Notes: generated by a model from the letters alone, not told the origin. 64,000 nucleotides of DNA from Conyzicola nivalis_A (GCF_040548875.1 NZ_JBEPSJ010000002.1:1-64000), one strand, 5' to 3'; positions 9,170-18,189 are shown, numbered from the stretch's first letter. Made by a program: numbers and translations.

Positions 9170-10093
9170 TCAGGCGCGCTCCAGCAGCCAGACCATGAGC
9201 GCCTTCTGGGCGTGCAGGCGGTTCTCCGCCTCGTCCCAGATGACGCTCTGCTCGCCGTCGATGACCTCGGCCGCCACCTCGTAGCCGCGGTCGGCCGGGA
9301 GGCAGTGCAGGAAGAGAGCGTCGTCCTTGGCGTGTGCCATGAGCGCGGTGTCGACGGTGTAGGCGCCGAAGGTCGCGATGCGCTCGGCCTTCTCGTCTTC
9401 CTTGCCCATCGACACCCAGGTGTCGGTGACCACGACGTCGACACCGGAGACCGCGTCGACCGGATCGGTGAAGAGGGCGACCGATCCGCCGTTCGCGGCG
9501 GCGACGGCGGTGGCGTCGGCGACGACCTCCGGAGCCGGCGCGTAGGCGATCGGGCTCGCGATCCGCACGTTCATGCCCGCGACGGCGCCCGCGAGCAGGT
9601 ACGACTGGGCCATGTTGCTCGCACCGTCGCCGAGGAAGGTGACGGTGAGCCCCTTCAGCGTTCCGCGGTGCTCGCGGATGGTGAGGAGGTCGGCGAGCAG
9701 TTGGCAGGGGTGGAAGTCGTCGCTCAGGGCGTTGACCACCGGGACGGTGGTGCCGAGGGCCATCTGCTCGAGGCCGCTCTGCGCGTAGGTGCGCCAGACG
9801 ATCGCCGAGACCATGCGCTCGAGTACGCGCGCGGTGTCTCCGGGTGTCTCCTTGCCGCCGAGCTGGCTGTTGGCGGTGGAGATGATGAGCGGGCTTCCGC
9901 CGAGGTCGGCGATTCCCACGGCGAAGGACACCCGGGTGCGGGTCGACGACTTGTCGAAGATAACGGCGACGGTCTGCGGGCCGGCGAGCGGCTTGACCGC
10001 GTAGCGGTCTTTCTTGAGCTCGACCGCGAGGTCGAGGATCTCGAGCTGTTCGGCCTGCGTCAGGTCGTCGTCGCGGAGAAAGTGCCGGGTCAT
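9170..10093 (-). CDS. argF: Ornithine carbamoyltransferase
   Basis: ArgF makes citrulline from ornithine and carbamoyl phosphate. The 307-residue protein has the carbamoyl-phosphate loop STRTR (50-54), the HPCQ motif (in DDFHPCQLLADL) and the ornithine loop HCLP near residue 275. The ATG overlaps the argD stop (ATGA), so it is translationally coupled to the upstream cluster. It is the last gene of the argCJBDF block. The next gene downstream is a membrane acyltransferase-like gene rather than argR. Confidence 0.97.
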   Translation of the reverse strand: MTRHFLRDDDLTQAEQLEILDLAVELKKDRYAVKPLAGPQTVAVIFDKSSTRTRVSFAVGIADLGGSPLIISTANSQLGGKETPGDTARVLERMVSAIVWRTYAQSGLEQMALGTTVPVVNALSDDFHPCQLLADLLTIREHRGTLKGLTVTFLGDGASNMAQSYLLAGAVAGMNVRIASPIAYAPAPEVVADATAVAAANGGSVALFTDPVDAVSGVDVVVTDTWVSMGKEDEKAERIATFGAYTVDTALMAHAKDDALFLHCLPADRGYEVAAEVIDGEQSVIWDEAENRLHAQKALMVWLLERA

Positions 10094-11292
10094 GATGTCG
10101 CCTCCAGGGCCTGGGTGAAGAGTGTGAGGAATTCTGCGATCTCCGCGTCGCCGACGATGAGCGGCGGCGCGAGACGGATGCTGGTGTCGTTGGGCGCGTT
10201 GATGATGAGCCCGAGCTCCAGCGCCCGCGCCGAGATCGCGGGGGCGGACGGTTCGCCGAGGCCGATGCCGATGAGGAGCCCCGCGCCCCTGACCTCGGTC
10301 ACGAGCGGGGAGCCGATGGCGAGGATCGCGGCGCGCAGCTCGTCGCCGCGGCGGGCCGCGTTCTCGACGAGTCCGGCGTTCTCGATCTCGCCGAGCACGG
10401 CGTTGGCCGCGGCGGTGGCGAGCGGGTTTCCGCCGAAGGTGCTGCCGTGCTGGCCGACGGTGAACAGGTCGGACGCCCGGCCGAAGGTGACGAGCGCGCC
10501 GATCGGCACTCCCCCGGCGATGCCCTTGGCGAGTGCGACCGCGTCGGGCACGATCCCGTGCTGCTGGAAGGCGAACCAGCTGCCGGTGCGGCCGGCGCCG
10601 GTCTGGATCTCGTCGAGGATGAGCAGCGCCCCGTGCTTCTCGGTGAGCTCCCGTGCCCGCTCGAGGTAGCCCTCCGGCAGCTCGACCACGCCGGCCTCGC
10701 CCTTGATCGGCTCGACGACGAGCGCCGAGACGTCGTCGCCGATCGTCGCCTCGAGGGCCTCGATCGTGGAGTCGATGTGCTCGATGCCGGGAAGCGCGGG
10801 ATCGAACGGCTCGCGCAGCGCCGGTTTTCCGGTGAGCGACACCGATCCCATCGTGCGCCCGTGGAACGAGTTGTGGAGCGCGAGGATCTTCTTGTGCTGC
10901 CCGTTGCGGCGCGCGAGTTTGATGGCGGCCTCGATGGCCTCGGCGCCCGAATTGCCGAAGTAGACGCGTCCCGCGTCGCCCGCGCCGGTCAGGCGGCGGA
11001 GGCGCTCTGCGAGCTCGACCTGCGGAGCGGTGGCGAAGTAGTTGGAGACATGCGCGAGGGTCGCGATCTGCCGGCTGACGGCATCCACCAGCACCGGGTG
11101 GGCGTGACCGAGCGAGTTGACCGCGATTCCGGCGAGGAAGTCGAGGTACCTCTTGCCGTCGACGTCCCAGACGTAGCAGCCCTCCCCGCGGTCGAGCATG
11201 GTGAGCGGCGCCGGCGAAGAGCCCATCATCGCGGTCGCGAAGCGGTCGCGCCATCCTCCGACGGGCTCAGGGACCGTGTGTGTTTCGCTCAT
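10090..11292 (-). CDS. argD: Acetylornithine aminotransferase
   Basis: ArgD is a PLP-dependent class III aminotransferase that converts N-acetylglutamate semialdehyde to N-acetylornithine. In the 400-residue protein, PLP contacts include GNSGAEA (113-119) and DEIQTGAGRTG (227-237), and the Schiff-base lysine is K256 in LAKGIAGG. The ATG overlaps the argB stop (ATGA). Residues 6-12 (TVPEPVG) are encoded by a diverged copy of the short repeat that fills the greA-ilvA gap, described in the findings. Confidence 0.96.
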   Translation of the reverse strand: MSETHTVPEPVGGWRDRFATAMMGSSPAPLTMLDRGEGCYVWDVDGKRYLDFLAGIAVNSLGHAHPVLVDAVSRQIATLAHVSNYFATAPQVELAERLRRLTGAGDAGRVYFGNSGAEAIEAAIKLARRNGQHKKILALHNSFHGRTMGSVSLTGKPALREPFDPALPGIEHIDSTIEALEATIGDDVSALVVEPIKGEAGVVELPEGYLERARELTEKHGALLILDEIQTGAGRTGSWFAFQQHGIVPDAVALAKGIAGGVPIGALVTFGRASDLFTVGQHGSTFGGNPLATAAANAVLGEIENAGLVENAARRGDELRAAILAIGSPLVTEVRGAGLLIGIGLGEPSAPAISARALELGLIINAPNDTSIRLAPPLIVGDAEIAEFLTLFTQALEATS

Positions 11293-12191
11293 GCGGGTAC
11301 TACCTCCGTGCCGATGCCGCTGTGGGTGAAGATCTCGACGAGGATCGAGTGCGGCGTGCGGCCGTCGATGATCGCCGCCTTCGCCACTCCCCCGACGACG
11401 GCCTCGAGGCACGCCGTCATCTTCGGGATCATGCCCGACTCGAGTGCCGGAAGCAGCTCGGTGAGCTCCTCCGTGTCGATGATGGAGACGAGCGACTCGC
11501 GGTCGGGCCAGTCGCGGTAGAGACCGGCGACGTCGGTGAGGATCACGAGCTTCTCGGCGCCGAGCGCCACGGCGAGTGCGGATGCCGCCGAGTCGGCGTT
11601 GATGTTGAGCGACTGGCCGGGCTGGTCGAGATCGGGGGCGATCGATGCGATCACCGGGATGCGACCGGCGTTCACCGCCTCCAACACCGCCGTCGGGTCG
11701 ACGGTGACGACGTCGCCGACGAGACCGAGGTCGACCGTCTCGCCGTCGACGACAGCACCACGGCGGCGTCCGCCGAACAGGTTCGCGTCTTCACCCGAGA
11801 TGGTGATGGCGAGGCCGTCCTGGTGCTTGTCGATCATTCCGGCGAGCTCGCGGCTGATCTGCCCGGAGAGCACGTCGCGGACGACCTCGATCGACTCGCT
11901 TGTAGTCACGCGGTAGCCGCCGCGGAATTCGCTCTGGATGCCGAGCTCGGCGAGACGCGCCGAGATCTGCGGTCCTCCGCCGTGCACGACGACCGGCCGG
12001 ATGCCTGCGAACCGGAGGTAGGCCATGTCTTCGGCGAACGCGCGCTGGAGAGACTCGTCGACCATGGCGTTGCCGCCGAACTTGACGACCATGATCTTCT
12101 CGTTGAACTGCTTGAGCCAGGCGAGCGACTCGATGAGCACCGCGGTCTTCGTGGTGACCTCGAGCTCCGCTGCCTTCCTGAACGCGCCCAT
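11289..12191 (-). CDS. argB: Acetylglutamate kinase
   Basis: ArgB phosphorylates N-acetylglutamate and is usually the arginine-feedback-controlled step. The 300-residue protein has the amino acid kinase fold markers VVKFGGNAM (about 35-43) and HGGGPQI (about 69-75), and LNINADSAASALAVALGA in the ATP region. The N-terminal extension before VVKFGG (about 34 residues, containing LIESLAWLKQFNEK) matches the arginine-inhibitable, hexameric type that carries an N-terminal helix; feedback inhibition is inferred from that. The start overlaps the argJ stop (TGATG). Confidence 0.96.
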   Translation of the reverse strand: MGAFRKAAELEVTTKTAVLIESLAWLKQFNEKIMVVKFGGNAMVDESLQRAFAEDMAYLRFAGIRPVVVHGGGPQISARLAELGIQSEFRGGYRVTTSESIEVVRDVLSGQISRELAGMIDKHQDGLAITISGEDANLFGGRRRGAVVDGETVDLGLVGDVVTVDPTAVLEAVNAGRIPVIASIAPDLDQPGQSLNINADSAASALAVALGAEKLVILTDVAGLYRDWPDRESLVSIIDTEELTELLPALESGMIPKMTACLEAVVGGVAKAAIIDGRTPHSILVEIFTHSGIGTEVVPA

Positions 12192-13348
12192 CAGCTGGAG
12201 TACGCGCTGTTCTCGTGCACGTAGTCGTGCGTGAGGTCGTTGGTCAGGATGGTCGCCGTCGCCGTGCCGACCTTGAGGTCGATGAGCACGTGCGTCGCGC
12301 GCGGTGTGAGGTCGACGGCATCGGACGGCTGGTCGGGTTCGCCGGAACGGCAGACGCGCACACCGTTCATGGTCACGTCGACGTCGTAGGGGTCGAACTG
12401 GGCGGTCGTGGTTCCGATCGCGGCGAGCACACGTCCCCAGTTGGGGTCGTTGCCGAAGACCGCGGCCTTGAACAGGTTGTTGCGGGCAACCGAACGGCCC
12501 ACCTCGACCGCGTCGTCTTCGCTGGCGGCGTTGATGGTCTCGATCGAGATGTTGTGGCTCGCGCCCTCGGCGTCGGCCTGCAGCTGGGCGGCGAGGTCGG
12601 CGCACAGGGCGGTGACGGCGGCGGTGAACACGTCGAGGCCGGGGGTGATCCCGGATGCCCCGCTCGCCAGCAGGGAGACCTGGTCGTTGGTCGACATGCA
12701 GCCGTCGGAGTCGAGGCGGTCGAAGGTGACGCGCGTCGCCGCGCGCAGTGCGCTGTCGAGGTCTGCCGAGCTCAGCCGGGCGTCGGTCGTCAGCACGACG
12801 AGCATCGTGGCGAGACCGGGGGCGAGCATGCCGGCACCCTTCGCCATGCCGCCGACGGACCAGCCGGCGCCCTGCACCACTGCCTCCTTCGGCTTCGAGT
12901 CGGTGGTCATGATCGCGAGTGCCGCGTCGTGGCCGCCGTCGGCCGACAGCGCGGGGATCGCGGCGGCGACTCCCCCGATGACCTTGTCGCGGAAGTCCTG
13001 CCCGCCGACGCCGATGAGGCCCGTGGAGCAGACGAGCACGTCGCCCGCCGAGACGCCGAGGCCTTCGGCGACGGCCTCCGCGGTGGCGTGCGTTGTCTGG
13101 AATCCGAAGGCGCCCGTGTAGCAGTTGGCGCCGCCCGAGTTGAGCACGATGGCCTCGACGACGCCGTCGCCGATCACCTGCTGCGACCAGATGATCGGGT
13201 TCGCCTTGGCGCGGTTGCTCGTGAAGACGACCGCGGCCGTCTTGTCCGGCCCGAGGTTTTGCACGAGGGCGACGTCGTTCTTGCCGGTGGACTTGAGCCC
13301 GGCGGCTACTCCGGACGCGGCGAATCCGGCCGCTGTGGTGACGCTCAC
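12191..13348 (-). CDS. argJ: Glutamate N-acetyltransferase / amino-acid N-acetyltransferase (ArgJ)
   Basis: ArgJ recycles the acetyl group from N-acetylornithine to glutamate, and in bifunctional forms also uses acetyl-CoA. It is made as a 385-residue precursor that cleaves itself at A180/T181 in GLATM; Thr181 becomes the nucleophile. The downstream block DNDQVSL-type sequence (STNDQVSLLASGA) and NDPNWGRVLAAIG are also present. The start is GTG within a GTGA overlap with argC, preceded by GGAG. With argJ and no argE in the cluster, this is the cyclic arginine pathway. Confidence 0.96.
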   Translation of the reverse strand: MSVTTAAGFAASGVAAGLKSTGKNDVALVQNLGPDKTAAVVFTSNRAKANPIIWSQQVIGDGVVEAIVLNSGGANCYTGAFGFQTTHATAEAVAEGLGVSAGDVLVCSTGLIGVGGQDFRDKVIGGVAAAIPALSADGGHDAALAIMTTDSKPKEAVVQGAGWSVGGMAKGAGMLAPGLATMLVVLTTDARLSSADLDSALRAATRVTFDRLDSDGCMSTNDQVSLLASGASGITPGLDVFTAAVTALCADLAAQLQADAEGASHNISIETINAASEDDAVEVGRSVARNNLFKAAVFGNDPNWGRVLAAIGTTTAQFDPYDVDVTMNGVRVCRSGEPDQPSDAVDLTPRATHVLIDLKVGTATATILTNDLTHDYVHENSAYSS

Positions 13349-14391
13349 GGTGCTACTCCATCGATGCTGAGCCCCGTGGTCTCGGCGAAACCGAGGGCGA
13401 TGTTGGCGGACTGGATGGCGGCACCGGCCGTGCCCTTGACGAGGTTGTCGATGGCGGTGACCGTGACGACCCTGCGCGTCGACTCGTCGACGGCGAGGCC
13501 GATCAGCGCGGTGTTGGCGCCGACGGTGTCGGCGGTGCGCGGGAACTCGCCCGCGGGCAGCAGGTGCACGAACGGCTCGTCGGCGTAGGCGGCCTCGAAC
13601 GCGGCCCGCACCTCTGCCGCTGTGACGCCGGCCTTCAGCTTCGCTGTGGAGGTCGCGAGGATACCGCGGCTCATCGGCACGAGCACGGGGGTGAACGAGA
13701 TGCTCACGTCGACCCCGCCCGCGAGAGCGAGGTTCTGTGTGATCTCCGGGGTATGACGGTGGGTCCCGCCCACGCCGTAGGCAGACGCCGAGCCGAGGAT
13801 CTCGCTGGCGAGCAGGTTGGTCTTCAGGGCCCTGCCCGCGCCGGAGGGACCGACGGCCAGAACGGCGACGAGGTCGTCGGCGCCGAGGAGGCCCGACTGG
13901 ATGCCCGGCGCGAGTCCGAGAGAGATCGCCGTGACGTTGCATCCGGGTACCGCTATGTGCGTGGCCTGTTTGATCTCTTCACGGTGCTTGCTGCCGTCGG
14001 CGTGCAGCAGTTCGGGCAGGCCGTACGTCCAGGCGCCGAAGTACTCGCCGCCGTAGAAGGTCGCCCAGTCGGCTTCGTCGGTGAGCCGATGGTCGGCGCC
14101 GCAGTCGATGACGAGGGTGTCGTCGCCGAGGGCGGCGGTGATCTCACCGGACTTGCCGTGGGGCAGGGCGAGGAAGACCACGTCGTGGCCCGCGAGGTTC
14201 TCGGGGGTGGTCGCGACGAGGGTCAGGTGGGAGAGGGAGCGGAGGTGGGGCTGCAGCGCGATGAGCGGCTGCCCGGCGTTCTGGAACGCGGTGACGGTGG
14301 TGACGGTGAACTCCGGATGCGCGGCGAGCAACCGCAGGAGCTCACCCCCGGCGTAGCCGCTAGCGCCGGCGACGGCAACGGAAAGTGACAT
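13345..14391 (-). CDS. argC: N-acetyl-gamma-glutamyl-phosphate reductase
   Basis: ArgC reduces N-acetylglutamyl phosphate with NADPH to the semialdehyde. The 348-residue protein begins with the NADP-binding GASGYAGGELLRLL (about 9-22). The catalytic cysteine is C151 in VPGCNVTAISLGL; most relatives have GCYPTA here, so the YP-to-NV change is mild. It is the first gene of argCJBDF. The hexamer TAAGGT lies six bases before the ATG, and an ARG-box-like half-site TGAAT overlaps it, so this may be the regulated promoter of the cluster. Confidence 0.96.
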   Translation of the reverse strand: MSLSVAVAGASGYAGGELLRLLAAHPEFTVTTVTAFQNAGQPLIALQPHLRSLSHLTLVATTPENLAGHDVVFLALPHGKSGEITAALGDDTLVIDCGADHRLTDEADWATFYGGEYFGAWTYGLPELLHADGSKHREEIKQATHIAVPGCNVTAISLGLAPGIQSGLLGADDLVAVLAVGPSGAGRALKTNLLASEILGSASAYGVGGTHRHTPEITQNLALAGGVDVSISFTPVLVPMSRGILATSTAKLKAGVTAAEVRAAFEAAYADEPFVHLLPAGEFPRTADTVGANTALIGLAVDESTRRVVTVTAIDNLVKGTAGAAIQSANIALGFAETTGLSIDGVAP

Positions 14392-14407
14392 GACTCAACC
14401 TTATTCA
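14392..14407 (-). promoter_or_regulatory. Candidate leaderless promoter and ARG half-site of argC
   Basis: On the minus strand CTGAATAAGGTTGAGT ends one base before the argC ATG triplet. TAAGGT (14398-14403) could be the -10 for a leaderless transcript. TGAAT is one good half of an ArgR box; the second half is poor. Confidence 0.3.
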
Positions 14408-14483
14408 GAGGGGGACGAGGAATGAGGCGGCGGCGAGGTGGACGGGGACCGGAAACGGGTCGACCCTGTCGGCTTCTCGACGC

Positions 14484-14657
14484 CTAGAGTCGCTCGGAGG
14501 TGGCGCGACGTCGCAGCCCGAAAGACAGCACGGTGCTGATCGAGACTGCGTTGCGAAGAATGGCCACCCGCCGAGCGTACCGTGTGCGGTGCCGCTTGGC
14601 CGAATCGGCGGCGGCTCGCCGGTCGAGCAGGGCCTGCTCAACCGGCGATGCGGTCAC
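14484..14657 (-). CDS. Possible 57-residue basic protein coupled to pheT
   Basis: A GTG overlaps the pheT stop in the GTGA pattern used throughout this run and opens a frame of 57 codons. The product is arginine- and alanine-rich (EQALLDRRAAADSAKRHRTR near the N-terminus) with a short hydrophobic centre and a basic C-terminus. No homologue is recognised. The perfect start-stop overlap argues for a real gene; the composition, which is what random high-GC DNA gives, argues against. It could also be untranslated spacer before argC. Confidence 0.3.
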   Translation of the reverse strand: MTASPVEQALLDRRAAADSAKRHRTRYARRVAILRNAVSISTVLSFGLRRRATSERL

Positions 14658-17149
14658 TCGCGCAGCGCAGCCCCGAAGCGCTCGGCGGCCAGCGCGACCG
14701 CGGCAGTCTTCGCCTCGGTCGCCTCCGCCGCGGTGAGGGTGCGGTCGGGGGCGCGGAAGCGCAGGGCGAAGGTCAGCGACTTGCTGCCCTCCGCGACTCC
14801 GGCGCCGCGGTAGTCGTCGACGAGGTTCGCGTGCTCGAGCAGCGCTCCGGCGCCCTCGACGACCGTGGCGAGCACGTCGCCGGCGGGCGTCGCGGCCGTC
14901 ACGACCAGGGAGAGGTCTTGCGTGGCCGCGGGGAACGACACGATCGGCGTCGGTGTGACCTCGATCGGGGCGCTCGCGATGAGCGCGTCGAGGTCGACCT
15001 CGAGCAGGGCGACGACGCGGGGAAGGTCCCTGTCGTCGGCGATCGCCGGCAGCAGTTCGCCGGCGTAGCCGACGAGTGTGCCGCCCGACCACAGCTCCGC
15101 GGTGCGACCGGGGTGCATGGCCTGGTGGCTGCCCTGACGGACGGTGATCGACGCGCCGACGGCGAGGGCCAGCTGGTGGGCCGCGCCGATGGCGTCGGCG
15201 AGCCCCGAGGGCGTCGCCGGCTGACCGGGCTGCTTCACGACGGCGTCGCCGAGGTAGAGCGCTCCGACGTGCCACGGCTGCGGCGGGATTCCCGCGTTGA
15301 GCTCGAGCAGGGCGTCCATCGACGGACGCTCGTTGCCGACCGGGAGGGCGCCGCTGCCGTAGGCCTCGCCGGCCACGGGGGCGAAGACGAGCCCGATCTC
15401 GTAGAGCGCGAGGTCGGTCAGACCCCGGGAGAGGTTGCGACGGGCTGCGTCGATGAGGCCGGGCAGGACGGAGGTCCGCATCCACCCGTATTCGGAGTCG
15501 AGCGGGTTCGCGAGCTTGATCGCGGCCACCGGCTCGCCCGTGGCGGAGCCGAAGAGCGTGTTGCTCGCGCTCGTGACGAACGGGTAGGACAGCACCTCGG
15601 TGAGTCCTCCGCCCGCGAGGGCCTGCGACGCGGAACGACGCAGCGACTGCGAGCGCGTGAGCCCGCGTCCGGGGGGCGCGACGGGCAGCACAGACGGGAT
15701 GCGGTCGTAGCCGACGATGCGCGCGACCTCCTCTACGAGGGTGGCCTTGTCGGTGAGGTCGGGACGCCAGGTCGGCGCGGTGACGCTGTAGGCGCCGTCC
15801 GCGGGCTCGACCACGGCCCCGATGACGGTGAGCGCGCCCTCGATCTCCTCGGGCGTGTACTCGACACCGATGATGCTCGCGGCGTAGTCGGCGGGGAGCT
15901 CGATCGGGGCGGGCGCCTCGAAGCTGCTGTACGACGAGCCGAGGGTGTCTGCGGTCCCGCCGGCGAGGTCGACGAGCAGTTGCACGACTCGCGCGACCGC
16001 GGGGGCGGCGACCAGCGGGTCGACCCCGCGCTCGTAGCGCTTCGCCGCCTCGCTCGGCAGCTTGTGCCTGCGGGCCGTGCGCGCGATAGACACGGACTCC
16101 CAGTTGCCCGCCTCGATGAGCACGTCGGTCGTCGACGACGACATCTCGGTCTTGGCTCCGCCCATGACGCCGGCGAGGCCGATCGGCCCGGACTCGTCGG
16201 TCACGAGCAGGTCTTCGACGTCGAGTGCGCGCACCTTGCCGTCGAGGGTCTCGAACGTCTCGCCGGCGGTGGCACGGCGGATCGTGATGCCCCCGGTGAG
16301 GGTGTCGAGGTCGTAGCCGTGGATCGGCTGGCCGAGCTCGAACATGACGTAGTTCGTGATGTCTACGGGCAGCGAGATCGAGCGCACGCCGGCGAGGGCG
16401 AGGCGGGCGACCATCCACGGCGGGGTCGGACGGGTGGCGTCGATGCCGCGCACCACGCGCGACTCGAACACCGAGACACCCGCGCGGCCGCGGATCGGCG
16501 CGGTGTCGTCGATGGTGACGGAGAACGCTTCGACGGGCTCAGCGACCGTGGCAACCGCAGCGGGGTCGCGGAACGCGGCCCCGGTCGAGTGCGAGTACTC
16601 GCGGGCGACTCCGCGCACCGAGAGCGCGTAGCCGCGGTCGGGGGTGACGTTGATCTCGACCGCGAAGTCGTTCAACCCCAGCAGCTCGATGGCGTCGACG
16701 CCGACCTCCGGGTCGAGTCCGAGCGACGAGAGCACCAGGATGCCGTCGTGCTCCTCGCCGAGCCCGAGCTCGCGCGCCGAGGCGATCATGCCGTCGGACA
16801 CGTGGCCGTAGGTCTTGCGCGCGGCGATCGGGAACGGGCCGGGCAGCACGGCACCGGGCAGCGACACGACGACCTTGTCGCCGACGACGAAGTTGTGGGC
16901 GCCGCAGACGATGCCTCTCGGCTCGGCCTCCCCTACATCGACCTGGCACCAGTTGATGGTCTTGCCGTTCGACTGCGCCTCGGGGGTGAATTCGAGCACC
17001 TGGCCGACCACGACGGGTCCGCTCAGGTCGAAGGCGTGGAAGCCCTCCTCCTCGAAGCCCACGCGCACGAGCGCGGCGTGCAGGTGCTCGACGGAGACGT
17101 CTTCGGGCAGGTCGACGTATTCGCCGAGCCAGCTGACTGGGATGCGCAT
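14654..17149 (-). CDS. pheT: Phenylalanyl-tRNA synthetase beta subunit
   Basis: PheT pairs with PheS in the alpha2-beta2 enzyme that charges tRNA-Phe. The 831-residue length is normal. Domains in order are the N-terminal region with a tRNA-binding OB fold (about 40-150), B3/B4 editing domain (about 210-390), B5 (about 400-475), a catalytic-like core, and the C-terminal anticodon-binding FDX-ACB domain (about 735-831). Residues 202-208 (VAEPVEA) are encoded by an exact copy of the short repeat found between greA and ilvA. The ATG overlaps the pheS stop (TGATG). Confidence 0.97.
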   Translation of the reverse strand: MRIPVSWLGEYVDLPEDVSVEHLHAALVRVGFEEEGFHAFDLSGPVVVGQVLEFTPEAQSNGKTINWCQVDVGEAEPRGIVCGAHNFVVGDKVVVSLPGAVLPGPFPIAARKTYGHVSDGMIASARELGLGEEHDGILVLSSLGLDPEVGVDAIELLGLNDFAVEINVTPDRGYALSVRGVAREYSHSTGAAFRDPAAVATVAEPVEAFSVTIDDTAPIRGRAGVSVFESRVVRGIDATRPTPPWMVARLALAGVRSISLPVDITNYVMFELGQPIHGYDLDTLTGGITIRRATAGETFETLDGKVRALDVEDLLVTDESGPIGLAGVMGGAKTEMSSSTTDVLIEAGNWESVSIARTARRHKLPSEAAKRYERGVDPLVAAPAVARVVQLLVDLAGGTADTLGSSYSSFEAPAPIELPADYAASIIGVEYTPEEIEGALTVIGAVVEPADGAYSVTAPTWRPDLTDKATLVEEVARIVGYDRIPSVLPVAPPGRGLTRSQSLRRSASQALAGGGLTEVLSYPFVTSASNTLFGSATGEPVAAIKLANPLDSEYGWMRTSVLPGLIDAARRNLSRGLTDLALYEIGLVFAPVAGEAYGSGALPVGNERPSMDALLELNAGIPPQPWHVGALYLGDAVVKQPGQPATPSGLADAIGAAHQLALAVGASITVRQGSHQAMHPGRTAELWSGGTLVGYAGELLPAIADDRDLPRVVALLEVDLDALIASAPIEVTPTPIVSFPAATQDLSLVVTAATPAGDVLATVVEGAGALLEHANLVDDYRGAGVAEGSKSLTFALRFRAPDRTLTAAEATEAKTAAVALAAERFGAALRE
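16526..16547 (-). repeat. Short intergenic-type repeat inside pheT
   Basis: Twenty-two bases, core CGCTGAGCCCGTCGAAGC, are identical to the copy at 55818-55839. In pheT the element is read in frame as VAEPVEA, in a linker before the B3/B4 domain. Confidence 0.75.
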
Positions 17150-18189
17150 CAGACCACCATTCCGAACTGCTGGCTGAAGCGGATATCGCCCTCGACCATG
17201 TCTCTCATGTCGTTCATGTCATTGCGGAACTGCAGTGTGCGGTCGATCCCGAGGCCGAAGGCGAAACCCTGGTACTCGTCGGGGTCGATGCCGGCCGCTC
17301 GAAGCACGTTGCGGTTGACCATCCCGCATCCGCCCCACTCCACCCAGCGCGCGCCGCCCTTGGCGTTCGGCTGCCAGACGTCCATCTCGGCGCTCGGCTC
17401 GGTGAAGGGGAAGAAGTTGGGGCGCAGGCGGATCTGCGCGCCCTCGCCGAATGTGGCGCGGGCGAGGTGCTCGAGGGTGCCGCGCAGGTGCGCCATGGTG
17501 AGGCCCCTGTCGATCGCGATGCCCTCGATCTGGTGGAACACCGGGGTGTGCGTGGCGTCGAGCTCGTCGGTGCGGTACACGCGTCCGGGCGCGACGACGT
17601 AGACGGGCAGTTCGCGGCCGAGCAGCGAGCGGATCTGCACCGGCGAGGTGTGGGTGCGCAGCACGAGGTGCGAGTCGACGGGGTCGACGAAGAAGGTGTC
17701 CTGCATGGCGCGCGCGGGGTGGTCCTCGTCGAAGTTGAGCGCGTCGAAGTTGAACCACTCGTTCTCGAGTTCCGGCCCCTCCGCGACCTCCCAGCCCATG
17801 CCGACGAAGATGTCGCTCATCTTCTCCATCAGGAGGGAGATCGGATGCCTCGCGCCGGCGTTCCAGCGCACTGGCACGGCGGTCACGTCCACGGCCTCGG
17901 CGGCGAGCTTCGCGGTCTCCTCGGCGACGGCCAGCTCGGCCTCTCGCGCGGCCACGGCCTGGTTCACGGTGCCGCGGGCCTGCCCGACGAGCTTTCCGGC
18001 TGCGGCCTTCTGGTCGCCAGGCACGCTCCGCATGAGCGCGTTGAGCTTAGCCAGCGTCGAGGTCTCCCCCGTGTGCGCTGCACGGGCGAGCTTGAGCTCG
18101 CTCACGGTGCTGGTGGCGGCGACCGCCGCGAGCGCGGCGTCGACCGCCGCGGTTACGGCCTCTTCGGTGATCTCGGTGGGTTCTGACAC
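17149..18189 (-). CDS. pheS: Phenylalanyl-tRNA synthetase alpha subunit
   Basis: PheS holds the class II catalytic core that activates phenylalanine. The protein has an N-terminal coiled-coil arm (about 1-90) and the core from about 115. Motif 3 is GFAFGLGIDRT near the C-terminus. I chose the GTG at 18189 (346 residues, MSEPTEIT) rather than the GTG two codons upstream. A TAAACT hexamer stands eight bases before 18189, and only two before 18195, where initiation would be impossible from that promoter. It follows gluD by 24 bases. Confidence 0.95.
   Translation of the reverse strand: MSEPTEITEEAVTAAVDAALAAVAATSTVSELKLARAAHTGETSTLAKLNALMRSVPGDQKAAAGKLVGQARGTVNQAVAAREAELAVAEETAKLAAEAVDVTAVPVRWNAGARHPISLLMEKMSDIFVGMGWEVAEGPELENEWFNFDALNFDEDHPARAMQDTFFVDPVDSHLVLRTHTSPVQIRSLLGRELPVYVVAPGRVYRTDELDATHTPVFHQIEGIAIDRGLTMAHLRGTLEHLARATFGEGAQIRLRPNFFPFTEPSAEMDVWQPNAKGGARWVEWGGCGMVNRNVLRAAGIDPDEYQGFAFGLGIDRTLQFRNDMNDMRDMVEGDIRFSQQFGMVV

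Noticed and set aside
9170..11292. A single 694-codon frame joining argD-region DNA and argF
   Set aside because: The upstream half is argD read in the wrong frame. Real ArgF begins at its own ATG within the argD stop overlap.
14405..14641. Alternative 78-codon frame before argC
   Set aside because: Proline- and serine-rich, with no start signal, and it overlaps the pheT-coupled frame. Looks like chance.
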